Source of the DNA: JBLHHI01 sp047614125 | GTDB lineage: Bacteria; Bacteroidota; Bacteroidia; NS11-12g; UBA9320 | DNA length: 23,973 nt | NCBI GenBank assembly: GCA_047614125.1 | Contig: JBLHHI010000049.1 | Span: 1-23,973 of the forward strand | Direction of reading: 5' to 3' | Position numbers and translations under genes: made by a program | Notes under the pieces: generated by a model | The model's input: the letters and a program-made list of their open reading frames with translations, nothing else | Database searches by the model: none | What the model was told of the DNA's origin: nothing | Shown here: positions 15,281 to 23,765 of the stretch, one piece after another | Position numbering within the stretch: position 1 is the stretch's first letter | How the letters are laid out: each line of letters opens with the position of its first letter

Positions 15281-16903
15281 TTATTTATCATATTTCATGT
15301 CGTCAACAACTTGCTTAAACTCCTTAACCGGATCTACTTTAGACTGACCCAAGCCCTTAATTGTTAGCTTAATATCCATGTGTTGGGCGTGCGTTTCAAA
15401 ATCGCGAATGATTTCAATTACATCGGGATGGATGTGCAGCGACTTGGTGCCATCAATAAATACTTCGGAACCCTCTGGAATTTGATTCAGCGCATTCATA
15501 ATGCTGGCCTTATTTAAAAAGCTAACATCTTGCGCTAAAGCGAGGTGGAATACTTTATCTGATTTGCTTTCAGACTTATTAAAGAGAAAGGGTTTTTTAA
15601 AGTTGAAATACAGTATTTCAAAAATACCTAAGGCCAATCCTATGGCAACTCCAACCAAAAGATTAACAAAGAAGATGAAGAAAACCGTAGCAATGAATGG
15701 AATAAACTGATTCCAACCATTCTTGTACATGCTTACATACAAGCTGGGTTTAGACAATTTAAATCCGACCACCAACAAAATAGCCGCCAAACTTGCCCTG
15801 GGTATTAGGTTGAGCACATGAGCCAAGAAGGCCACAAAAATCAAAATGAGAACCCCATGTATTATAGCCGACAATTTGCTCTTTGCCCCAGATTGCATGT
15901 TGGCCGAGCTTCGAACAATAACTTGCGTAATAGGCAAACCGCCAATAAGTCCCGAAAACATATTCCCAATTCCTTGTGCTTTCAATTCTCTATTCGTTGG
16001 AGTTATTCGTTTCTGTGGATCCAGTTTATCGGTAGCTTCCACGCATAAAAGCGTTTCAAGACTTGCTACAATGGCAATTACTATGGCGGTTTTCCAAACC
16101 AAGGCACTCCCTAAATCCTGTAAGCTTGGATGTTTAAAAAAGGAAAAGAACTCAGTAAGCGAACCAGCCTTTTGAACCGTTACCAAGTGTTCTTGAACCA
16201 TGTTGAGCTTGGTTTCTTTAAACACCATAACCAAGCCAATTCCAACAAGAATGGCCACCAAAGGGCCTTGTATAATTTTGGTAAAGCTGAATTTCTTCAT
16301 AAATGGTTTTTCCCAAAAAATTAAGATGAACAAGCCCAGTGCTGCAATAAGTATGGCGCCTAAATCAATATTGCCTAGCATGTAATACAATTCGGAAAGG
16401 GTGTTGTGGTGATCTTTTTGCAAGAAACTTAATTCACCTTCAAAATCTTTATCGTACCCAAAGGCATGTGGAATTTCTTTGAAGAAAATAGTTAAACCAA
16501 TGCCTGCCAACATTCCTTTAATAACGGATGATGGAAAGTAATAGCCAATTATACCGCCGTTTAAGTACCCGAGCACAATCTGTATTAACCCAGCCAACAT
16601 TACGGCCATTAAGAACATTTGAAACGCTCGTACTGCAGGATTTTCAACACCTCCACCCGTGGTCAAGTGCTCGTTAAACTCTTTAATCGATTCAAAGACG
16701 ATAACCGCCAAACCTGCTGCAGGTCCGCTCACTCCAAGTTGCGAACCACTTAAGGCACCAACCACAATTCCTCCAATAATTCCGGCTATTAAACCCGAAA
16801 ATGCCGGTACGCCAGAAACAGCTGCAATGCCTAAACAAAGCGGAATCGCAACAAAAAATACTACTATGCCTGCAGGCAAATCATCCTTCCATGAAAATTT
16901 CAT
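15281..16903 (-). CDS. SulP family anion transporter with STAS domain
   Basis: The 540-residue protein begins DDLPAGIVVFFVAIPLCLGI, the standard SulP first membrane segment. It continues with the sulfate-transporter signature region (LIAGIIGGIVVGALSGSQLG; GLIGGLPITQVIVRSSANMQ; SGAKSKLS) through about 12-14 membrane spans. After residue about 440 it turns cytoplasmic, ending in a STAS domain (VFHLALAQDVSFLNKASIMN ... GSEVFIDGTKSL). SulP proteins move sulfate, bicarbonate or other anions, usually by proton or sodium coupling; the substrate cannot be read here. Many bacteroidotal relatives adjoin carbonic anhydrase, which is absent here. It is the first gene of the minus-strand run with the DUF4139 protein. 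Confidence 0.93.
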   Translation of the reverse strand: MKFSWKDDLPAGIVVFFVAIPLCLGIAAVSGVPAFSGLIAGIIGGIVVGALSGSQLGVSGPAAGLAVIVFESIKEFNEHLTTGGGVENPAVRAFQMFLMAVMLAGLIQIVLGYLNGGIIGYYFPSSVIKGMLAGIGLTIFFKEIPHAFGYDKDFEGELSFLQKDHHNTLSELYYMLGNIDLGAILIAALGLFILIFWEKPFMKKFSFTKIIQGPLVAILVGIGLVMVFKETKLNMVQEHLVTVQKAGSLTEFFSFFKHPSLQDLGSALVWKTAIVIAIVASLETLLCVEATDKLDPQKRITPTNRELKAQGIGNMFSGLIGGLPITQVIVRSSANMQSGAKSKLSAIIHGVLILIFVAFLAHVLNLIPRASLAAILLVVGFKLSKPSLYVSMYKNGWNQFIPFIATVFFIFFVNLLVGVAIGLALGIFEILYFNFKKPFLFNKSESKSDKVFHLALAQDVSFLNKASIMNALNQIPEGSEVFIDGTKSLHIHPDVIEIIRDFETHAQHMDIKLTIKGLGQSKVDPVKEFKQVVDDMKYDK

Positions 16904-17045
16904 ATCTTGATATTTATTCTAATTTGAACTTGAAAAATAAGTAAATAAAATGGCTAAGCTTGGGTTTGTAGGATAAATCCGTGTTCAACAGATGTTTTGA
17001 ATTCCGCATCCTGTTGTAAAGCGAGGCTCAAGCAAAAATTTCTTG

Positions 17046-17155
17046 GAGATCATACCCTTTCGAGTAATTTTCAGAATGACAAACGTTTTTCAGACGTTTA
17101 AAATGAGCTTTTGATACAAATCAGAATCAACAAAGACTAGTTGAACTCAGGTTTT
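17046..17155 (-). repeat. Copy C: shortened copy of the dispersed repeat
   Basis: Read on the plus strand, CCCTTTCGAGTAATTTT (from about 17046) matches the reverse complement of copy B, and TTGAACTCAGGTTTTAAG (17141-17158) matches the repeat end. The order is the same as in copies A and B, but about 60 middle bases, including the GGTTTAT hairpin, are missing. The plus frame gives LSSNFQNDKRFSDV then stop, parallel to RALSSNFYDESRFSQV in copy B. A local dyad AAACGT/ACGTTT lies where copy B has TTTCAC/GTGAAA. The AGAGC/GCTCT-type stem is not kept. The copy ends at the stop codon of the minus-strand gene at 17154. Confidence 0.6.
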
Positions 17156-17531
17156 AAGAAAACTCAGGGGGTTGGATGTTAATACACGAGTGTTCACCTG
17201 TAAGCCAAAGGTCCTTCATAAAAAAAGGAACTTTGTTCATCCAAGCTCCAAAATTAAAGACGATCCAATCCACTAAGAATGTTTCGTCTTCCAACCGATC
17301 ATCTTCTTCGGATGTACTGGGCAATGAGCTTTGCAATTCAAGGCCCCCTTTGTCAGCCTCATTTTCAAAACTTGAGTGATGTGCATGTTCATACCGGTCA
17401 GGTTGTATTTCAGCCAGAACTATTCCATCACAGCCCCACTCATGCAACGACCGCTTTGCAACATCGGCTGCAACCATAGCAACGGTGTAGAGCGCCATTA
17501 TTAAAAGAATAGAGGAAAGGTTCTGAATCAT
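17154..17531 (-). CDS. Small hypothetical exported or membrane-anchored protein
   Basis: I do not recognise this 125-residue protein. From the ATG at 17531 it opens with a hydrophobic segment (MIQNLSSILLIMALYTVAMV) usable as a signal or anchor. It continues with an acidic, polar middle (SSLPSTSEEDDRLEDE) and a more hydrophobic end with W and F residues. Two cysteines and several histidines are present without a known motif. The frame can be extended to a GTG at 17606. The ATG is preferred because it puts the hydrophobic segment first and has a near-consensus -7 box (TTTCTTTG on minus, 17544-17551) 12 bases upstream. Its stop lies at the edge of repeat copy C. It is 95 bases downstream of the C25-like gene. 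It may be lineage-restricted. Confidence 0.5.
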   Translation of the reverse strand: MIQNLSSILLIMALYTVAMVAADVAKRSLHEWGCDGIVLAEIQPDRYEHAHHSSFENEADKGGLELQSSLPSTSEEDDRLEDETFLVDWIVFNFGAWMNKVPFFMKDLWLTGEHSCINIQPPEFS

Positions 17532-17625
17532 TTTTACTGCGCGCAAAGAAACAACATAAACGCGATGATCTGTAAAATGTTTACCTTCCAAACACATGTT
17601 TAACACATGCCAAACTTTTTGGGGT

Positions 17626-19632
17626 TTATTGAACTATTAAGCGAGCCGTGGCTCCATTAATTTTAGCCAAATACAATCCAGAGCTCAAGCTGGAAGTGGC
17701 AATCTTGTGTGTTTGAGGACCATTGCCAATCAAAAGCTCATGATGCACGAGCAATCCATTTGAACTGAATATTTCTAAGGTAGCGGCAGCGCCTTCTAAA
17801 GCTGTATATTGAATTGTAAATGAGCCGTTTGAAGGATTTGGGTAGAGCTTTAAATCAGAGATCTTGTGGGTTAGAGATTCGATGGAAGAAGGCACCATAT
17901 TGTTTACAGACCCCATAACTCCTTGACTTAAGTTTTGAAACGAACCCGACAAGGTAACTTCTTTTCGCTCTGCTCGAACCATGTAATAAATCGTACCAGC
18001 TGCAGGCGCATTATGTTCGATTGAGGTGGTGGTAATTAACTCTTTGTTGATGCGAGTATAGGGGCCATATTTTGAAAGGCTGAAATACAAATTATAACCC
18101 TCAACATTCGTTGCCACTGATGAGGTCCATGATATGGTCACTTTTTTATTTCCATCGGTTGGTGTTAGCGAAATATTTGTTGGGGGCTCAAACATATGCA
18201 ACCGCAAAGTTGGGTCGCCCATTAAGGAAACATGTATGTTGTTTTCAAAGTATCCCGAAATGTATTCTGTGGTATTGTTTTGAGCGAGTTGAGCGCAATA
18301 CCCCATAGATTGGTTGTACGCAAAAGGATGTAGGTGCCACCAAGGTCTTCCAACCCATGCATTGGTGAGGCCTCCATTTTCTACTGCCAAAGCCGCACGT
18401 AAAAAGGCATTTTTGTTGTCCCAGTCGCCAAAATAAGAACCAAAAATCATATTGAAATAAGCTGCGCCTTGATGTATAGCAAAACTATCCGTACTGCCAA
18501 TTCCGCCTGCAGATGTGAAGGTACCTGGTCCAGTGGCATACGCAGCCAGATACTGGTTGCTCTTCATAGTTGTAAAATAATCTTCTTGATCAAAAATGTT
18601 ATTGATCCCAGCAATAGCACCAAAACTTCGGTAACCATTCCCAGCAAATGCTTCCACAGAGGGGTTGAAGTTCTCGTCAATCAGAGTTTTCATAATCGGC
18701 CTTGTGATGACATGACGATACTTGTGATTTTTTTGGATGTATTGGGCAGTTAAAGCTGCCTCCGACTTTGCAAAAGCAGGTAAGTTAGAAAGATCAACTC
18801 TTCCAACTTCTAATGTCACTTTTCCCGGCAGTTCAATTTCGTCAAAATTTCCATCAGAAGAAACATTTCTATTCCAAGGCTTCCAAGTAACGCTGACGTC
18901 GGTGCTGACTGAATCCACATCCGTCCAATTTGCATCAAAAATTCCATAGAATACATCCGCTGCCCACGATCCACAATGATTGGAATGACCATCGGGTGGT
19001 ATGTTCCATTTATTATCTAAGCAATACGTCCCCGAATAGGGTACATGAACATTTCCGATGATGTATATCGATCGCAAATCAGCCGTTTGATTTCTAACAG
19101 CTTCAATTTGTGCTTTCGTATATATGTGATCTTTTGATGATGGTATGACCACGGCAATTACATTATAACCATCTCCGGTCAAATCCGCCTTCATTAGCTC
19201 GATGTCTGTGGTTATATCCGCATCCATCGCCGAATCAATTAATACCAAAACACTTCCTTTGTGATGCTCGGCTGCCATATTAATTCCAGCATTTACATAT
19301 CCAAAGCCTTGAAAACCATTGCTTCCCTTTTTGAAAATAAAATATTCATAGGATTTTCCTACCGTTACGGTTTCGTCTGTAAAAGTGTTCGTGGAACCGC
19401 CTGCTAACGTTTGAATGGGTGCACCCCAACCCGTAGTACCAAAATCTTTTCGATATACTTGGTAGCTGGTAGCCGCAGTATGGGCTTCAAAATTAACCGT
19501 AATACTTGGCGTTGACTCATCTACCTCTACCGAAGTTACCACGGAGTAGTCTTTTGACGTTTGAGCAAAAACAGAAAAAGAAAATAAAATGGCAGCAGCA
19601 AACAGAAATGTTCTAATTTTAGTTGTTTTCAT
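17626..19632 (-). CDS. Secreted C25 (gingipain)-like protein, catalytic His and Cys apparently replaced; T9SS sorting domain
   Basis: The 668-residue protein has a signal peptide (residues 1-23), an N-terminal fibronectin-III-like strand set (about 28-112), and a caspase/gingipain-like fold (about 125-480). In it I see the first strand GSVLVLIDSAM, the strand LRSIYIIGNVHVPYSG, the substrate-pocket strand VTLEVGRVDL and the closing HVSLMGDPTLRLH, all typical C25 landmarks. A second FnIII-like domain (about 484-560) and a T9SS type A sorting domain (about 591-668, LKLYPNPSNGSF) follow. Where active members have the catalytic Gly-His-Gly, this protein reads ATGPGTF (368-370 GPG). Where the nucleophilic Cys is expected, it reads IFGSYFGDWD (S399). 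It may be a non-catalytic adhesin or scaffold. It is the second gene of an operon, three bases after the PKD protein. Confidence 0.7.
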   Translation of the reverse strand: MKTTKIRTFLFAAAILFSFSVFAQTSKDYSVVTSVEVDESTPSITVNFEAHTAATSYQVYRKDFGTTGWGAPIQTLAGGSTNTFTDETVTVGKSYEYFIFKKGSNGFQGFGYVNAGINMAAEHHKGSVLVLIDSAMDADITTDIELMKADLTGDGYNVIAVVIPSSKDHIYTKAQIEAVRNQTADLRSIYIIGNVHVPYSGTYCLDNKWNIPPDGHSNHCGSWAADVFYGIFDANWTDVDSVSTDVSVTWKPWNRNVSSDGNFDEIELPGKVTLEVGRVDLSNLPAFAKSEAALTAQYIQKNHKYRHVITRPIMKTLIDENFNPSVEAFAGNGYRSFGAIAGINNIFDQEDYFTTMKSNQYLAAYATGPGTFTSAGGIGSTDSFAIHQGAAYFNMIFGSYFGDWDNKNAFLRAALAVENGGLTNAWVGRPWWHLHPFAYNQSMGYCAQLAQNNTTEYISGYFENNIHVSLMGDPTLRLHMFEPPTNISLTPTDGNKKVTISWTSSVATNVEGYNLYFSLSKYGPYTRINKELITTTSIEHNAPAAGTIYYMVRAERKEVTLSGSFQNLSQGVMGSVNNMVPSSIESLTHKISDLKLYPNPSNGSFTIQYTALEGAAATLEIFSSNGLLVHHELLIGNGPQTHKIATSSLSSGLYLAKINGATARLIVQ

Positions 19633-19635
19633 CTT

Positions 19636-20997
19636 TTAGGGGATAACGATTTTTTTGAAATAGACAGAATCGTCTTCATTAATAATTCGTATGAAATACG
19701 TTCCTTTGGCAATTTTAGTAGTATCAAATGAGAAGTGGTTATCACCCACTTCAGTAGTATTTAAGTACAAGAATATACCTTTTTCATCAATTAATTCGAA
19801 CTTTTTAAAGGGTTTATCCGACTGAACAGTCATCTGAATCTTGTTGAACGCCGGGTTTGGATATACCAAAACGCTTCCCGTACCCACTGCATCAACTCCG
19901 CTGGTTTCGAAAACTTCAATGTAATTTTCTTTAGCCAAACTGTCTTTATTTGGGCCCAAGGTTGCATGCAAGGTAATGGTGTACTTACCCGATTTATTAA
20001 AAATAATTCTTGGCTCCTCACTGGTTTTATCCGTACCATTAACAAAGATGTGATCGCCTCCAGGACTTACCTCCCAAACATAAGTTATACTTCCACCTGT
20101 TGTGAAATTTGTGAAATTCACAACATTTCCCTTCACTGGCTTTTTATTGTCGGCTGCAAAATCAATCACAATTGGGCTCGGTGGGTTTGTTGCTCGATAA
20201 TGGTCGCGATATTGAATGGAATTAGGGATAAAGGTGCCACCGATCTCTGTTCCAACAATAACCAGTATTGGAATTCGTTCGGTGGTGGCAAGCCATTTAT
20301 ACTCAACTCGATTAACGGGTTGGCCAAAGCTCAAAGGTGGGGTGGTTACCGCAATTGAATCATATTCGGTGATGATTGATTTAACCCGAATGCAACTAAC
20401 GTTGTTGGCATATGGCGTTGAAATCTTTCCCCACCCATCTACAATGTTTATTCGTGTTCCGCTTCTAAAAAAGTTGCCCAGTGGTATTATACCTGCAGTT
20501 AGGGGCACTTTAACAGCAAACGTGGTTGTATCGATATCGCCAAAATCGAGGGGAAAGGTGTAAATCTCATCCGGATCCGTATGCTTACCCATTTGTGGAA
20601 TTGGTAGGGCGCTAAATTGAAATCCTATTCCAATGTCTGTAAAGTTTGCGTTCGAAGTTCGATAGAAGTTATATATGTTCTTGAATTGAAAAGCAGCTAC
20701 ACCGGCGGTATCTGCCAACTTTTGGCCAATTGCCGTAAATCCAAAATTGAGCAAATACGGTGTTTTTGAGCTCGAAATATATTCGTTGATGCCTTGCCCA
20801 GTTAAACCCAGGTCGGTGAAGTCCCAGCTTTGGTTTGCGCCTGTTTTCGTGATGGCCGTTTTCCCCATTGTGAGCGACGTGGAATAGCGAATCGTATCGC
20901 CGGAAACCGGCATATTCGTCTTGTTAATCGTAATCTGAGCAATGCCAAAGAAAGGAAGCAAAACTCCTGTGGCCAAAAGCGCGAGGGTTTTAATCAT
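19636..20997 (-). CDS. Secreted PKD-domain protein with T9SS sorting domain
   Basis: This 453-residue protein has a signal peptide (residues 1-20, ending FFGIAQ). A beta-rich N-terminal region of unknown family follows (about 22-270; it contains SWDFTDLGL, a pattern I have seen in secreted bacteroidotal proteins but cannot name). Then comes a PKD domain (about 276-363, with FTNFTTGGSITYVWEVSPGG and the closing GKYTITLHA). The protein ends in a T9SS type A sorting domain (about 376-453, VLVYPNPAFNKI ... KGTYFIRI). It is the first gene of a two-gene operon with the C25-like protein, and both would be exported through the outer membrane by the type IX system. A near-consensus -7 box (TAACTTCG, minus, 21023-21030) lies about 25 bases before the ATG. 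PKD domains usually bind carbohydrate or other proteins. Confidence 0.85.
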   Translation of the reverse strand: MIKTLALLATGVLLPFFGIAQITINKTNMPVSGDTIRYSTSLTMGKTAITKTGANQSWDFTDLGLTGQGINEYISSSKTPYLLNFGFTAIGQKLADTAGVAAFQFKNIYNFYRTSNANFTDIGIGFQFSALPIPQMGKHTDPDEIYTFPLDFGDIDTTTFAVKVPLTAGIIPLGNFFRSGTRINIVDGWGKISTPYANNVSCIRVKSIITEYDSIAVTTPPLSFGQPVNRVEYKWLATTERIPILVIVGTEIGGTFIPNSIQYRDHYRATNPPSPIVIDFAADNKKPVKGNVVNFTNFTTGGSITYVWEVSPGGDHIFVNGTDKTSEEPRIIFNKSGKYTITLHATLGPNKDSLAKENYIEVFETSGVDAVGTGSVLVYPNPAFNKIQMTVQSDKPFKKFELIDEKGIFLYLNTTEVGDNHFSFDTTKIAKGTYFIRIINEDDSVYFKKIVIP

Positions 20998-21047
20998 ACG
21001 GATGTTTTTCTTTGTAATTTTACGAAGTTAAAAATTAAAAAAAGCGC

Positions 21048-23462
21048 ATGTTTCAAAAAATACGCCACCTTTTCATAATTGTGACCATTTTCTTGAGCTA
21101 TTTGAACTCAATTGCGCAAAAACCTTGTGGTTACATCGCAAAGGTCTGCGCTGAAAATGGAATGAATTCTGTCGAAACGGATCAAGCAATTGACGTTACC
21201 AACTATCACATCAAACTAACCATAGCAAGTTTTAGTAACAAAACCATTTCAGGTTCAACTGTTGTTTCGTTTAAAGTAGGTAACACAAACATTTCTTCTT
21301 GCCAACTCATGTTGGAAGGCTTAACAGTCGACAGTGTGGTTTACAACTCTAACACCCTGTCTTTTAGTCACATAGATAATATTCTAACCAGCAACTTCCC
21401 AAGCCCGCTGTCGGCAGGATACAGTGCTCAAATTGAAGTTTTCTACTCCGGTAAGCCTATTAGAGATGCTACATGGGGAGGGTTTTATTTTGTGGATGAA
21501 TACGCCTTCAACTTAGGCGTGGGTTTCACATCCAACCCGCATAATTACGGCAGAGTTTGGTTTCCTTGTAAAGATGATTTTACTGACCGAGCAACCTATC
21601 AATTTGATATTACAACAACAACAGATAAGAAGGCAGTCTGCAATGGCATTCTGTTGGAAACAATAATAAATACGGATCAAACACTTACCTATAAATGGTT
21701 GATGCAGGATGAAATTCCAACGTATTTAGCCTCCTTTGCGGTTGCACCGTACACCTTTACTCAATATACGCACAAGGGCATACCAGTGCTGCTCAGCTCG
21801 GTTTTGAGTGATTCGGCAAACATGGCTGCTTCTTTCGAAAACCTTCCGGGATGCATTGAAGCCTATTTGAAATTTTATGGTACACATACCTTTAGCCGCA
21901 TTGGCTTTAATGCAGTACCTTTTAACGGAGGCGCCATGGAGCATGCCACGAACATTGCTTATCCAATTTTTGGCATAACTGGAGACAAAGCTTACGAAAC
22001 GCTCTATGCACACGAATTAGCCCATCATTGGTGGGGAAACACGGTAACCTGTGCAGATGCTACTGATATGTGGATTAACGAAGGTTGGGCATCTTTCTCT
22101 GAACGGTTGTTTTTAGAATGGGTATATGGCACTGCTCGATACAAAGAAGACATTTCCAACAATCACTGGGCCGTTTTACACCACGCTCATATTCGTGACA
22201 AAGACACCTTGCCCGTTGCGGGCATTGGGCACGATCAAACCTATGGCTCTCATGTTTACGACAAGGGTGCCGACATGGTGCACACCCTACGCGGCTACAT
22301 GGGCGATGAGCAATTTTTTAAGGCAGTTCAGAGTTTTTTGGTCGACTATAAATTTAAGAGCGTTACTACGGCAATCTTGCAAACGCATTTTCAAAATTAC
22401 ACCCAAGTTAATTTGGCTCCTTTTTTTGATCAATGGATTCGTAAAAAAGGGTTTGTGCACTTTGATGTGATCGATCAGCAGACTTCGGGCAACGCCAGTA
22501 CAGGATTCTCAACTAAGTTGAAGCTTCGTCAACGCCTTCGTTTTACCACCGATCTTTATACCGATGTTCCTATGGAGATAACCTTCATGAGCGCTGATTT
22601 TCAAAAGCAAACGAGCACGCACCTGTTGAGCAATTATATAACAGAGGTCGAAATAAAGTCGAGCTTTAAGCCAAGTTATGTTGCATTGGATTTCAATGAA
22701 AAGCTTAGCGATGCCATAACAGATAAATACTATGTTGTTAAAGATACCGGCACCTTTGATTTTAAGGATGCCATGATGATGGTGCACGTTACGGAAATAG
22801 CCGATTCTACACTGATACGCGTCGAACACCATTGGGTTGGAGGAGATGCATATTTTGCGACCTCCACGCTACCTGTTTTATCTAAGGAACGTTATTGGAC
22901 GGTGGATGGAATTGGGGTGAACAGCCTCAAATCCAGTGCAGTTATAGAATACAACGGCCGAAACTCGGGCATTCTATACGATCAAGGATATTATGATAAT
23001 GGGCTAATCAAACTTCGCGAAGACAGCTTGGTGCTAATGTACCGAACCACGACTTCTTCGCCGTGGGTTAGATTGGGGAATTACACGCATAATATGGGTT
23101 CTCCGTACGATCGAAGAGGAAGCTTCACCATCCATCAATTAAAAGCCGGTGAGTATTGCTTTGGCATGAACGATGCCAAATTGCTTAACATTTCGCCAAA
23201 TGAAACAATGGGATTTGATGCCAACATTTTTAAGGTTTACCCCAATCCAACGGAAGGAATTTTACACATCTCGTACGATGAAAGACTATCTGGGATCGTA
23301 GAAATCACGAACAGCAATGGGCAAGTAATACTTTCTCAGATCATTAAAAATCAAAAACTTTCGATGGATGTGGATACCACCTTCTGGAGCAAAGGCATCT
23401 ATTTTATTGGTTTGGTAAAAGATGGAAAAAGCTACGAATCGAAGGCGGTTTTGGTGAGATAG
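21048..23462 (+). CDS. Secreted M1 family metallopeptidase with T9SS sorting domain
   Basis: The 804-residue protein has a signal peptide (residues 1-23). An M1 N-terminal beta domain follows (about 47-235, with YHIKLTIASFSNKTISGSTV). The gluzincin catalytic domain has zinc motif HELAH (322-326) and the third ligand Glu345 in WINEGWASF, 18 residues later. The exopeptidase motif is GAMEH (295-299), and the catalytic Tyr is in VYDKGADMVHTLRG (Y404). A beta-rich C-terminal region and a T9SS type A sorting domain end it (about 725-804, FKVYPNPTEGIL ... KGIYFIGLV). It should remove N-terminal residues from peptides outside the cell. It diverges from the PKD/C25-like operon across 50 bases, so the three T9SS cargos share one control region. 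The classical GAMEN Asn is His here, a variant I believe also occurs in other bacteroidotal M1 enzymes. Confidence 0.92.
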   Translation: MFQKIRHLFIIVTIFLSYLNSIAQKPCGYIAKVCAENGMNSVETDQAIDVTNYHIKLTIASFSNKTISGSTVVSFKVGNTNISSCQLMLEGLTVDSVVYNSNTLSFSHIDNILTSNFPSPLSAGYSAQIEVFYSGKPIRDATWGGFYFVDEYAFNLGVGFTSNPHNYGRVWFPCKDDFTDRATYQFDITTTTDKKAVCNGILLETIINTDQTLTYKWLMQDEIPTYLASFAVAPYTFTQYTHKGIPVLLSSVLSDSANMAASFENLPGCIEAYLKFYGTHTFSRIGFNAVPFNGGAMEHATNIAYPIFGITGDKAYETLYAHELAHHWWGNTVTCADATDMWINEGWASFSERLFLEWVYGTARYKEDISNNHWAVLHHAHIRDKDTLPVAGIGHDQTYGSHVYDKGADMVHTLRGYMGDEQFFKAVQSFLVDYKFKSVTTAILQTHFQNYTQVNLAPFFDQWIRKKGFVHFDVIDQQTSGNASTGFSTKLKLRQRLRFTTDLYTDVPMEITFMSADFQKQTSTHLLSNYITEVEIKSSFKPSYVALDFNEKLSDAITDKYYVVKDTGTFDFKDAMMMVHVTEIADSTLIRVEHHWVGGDAYFATSTLPVLSKERYWTVDGIGVNSLKSSAVIEYNGRNSGILYDQGYYDNGLIKLREDSLVLMYRTTTSSPWVRLGNYTHNMGSPYDRRGSFTIHQLKAGEYCFGMNDAKLLNISPNETMGFDANIFKVYPNPTEGILHISYDERLSGIVEITNSNGQVILSQIIKNQKLSMDVDTTFWSKGIYFIGLVKDGKSYESKAVLVR

Positions 23463-23549
23463 CAAAGTTGGGCAGTTATGGTTATTGGACATCATTGCTG
23501 AGTAGAGGCCAATTGACCAATCTTAACTTCAAGTTAAATTCAATTAGTA

Positions 23550-23765
23550 ATGGATGCCATAGAGAAACGAAATCATATAATTACATCAGCCATATCACCC
23601 TTTTTGAAAGAGAATGGATTCAAGAAGAGGGGCAGATATCAATTCGCAAAAAATGGGATAGGTGACGAGATTACGATTGAAGTGATAAACAGCAGGTGGA
23701 ATGATAAAAATTATGTGAAGTTTGAGTTTGAAATTTGGTTTTACTTTAAACCTGAGTTCGATTAA
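23550..23765 (+). pseudogene. DUF4304-like gene fragment ending inside repeat copy B
   Basis: The 71-residue reading frame looks like the first half of a DUF4304 protein: a helix (KRNHIITSAISPFLKENGFK), the basic turn KKRGRYQFAKNG, then a strand ITIEVINSRWNDKNYVKFEF. That family normally runs on for another 40-60 residues, as I remember it. Here the frame enters the dispersed repeat at about 23744, and the final residues FKPEFD and the TAA are encoded by repeat sequence. It is therefore probably truncated by insertion or recombination. No continuation of DUF4304 is visible before the window ends. The function of DUF4304 is unknown. Confidence 0.5.

Noticed and set aside
17532..17606. GTG start at 17606 for the small hypothetical protein
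   Set aside because: The longer form puts 25 polar residues before the hydrophobic segment, and the near-consensus -7 box at 17544-17551 would lie inside the coding sequence.
21930..21947. GAMEH instead of GAMEN in the M1 peptidase as a sign of lost activity
   Set aside because: Zinc ligands H322, H326, E345 and the catalytic Tyr404 are all present, and a His at this position is, to my knowledge, common in bacteroidotal M1 enzymes.
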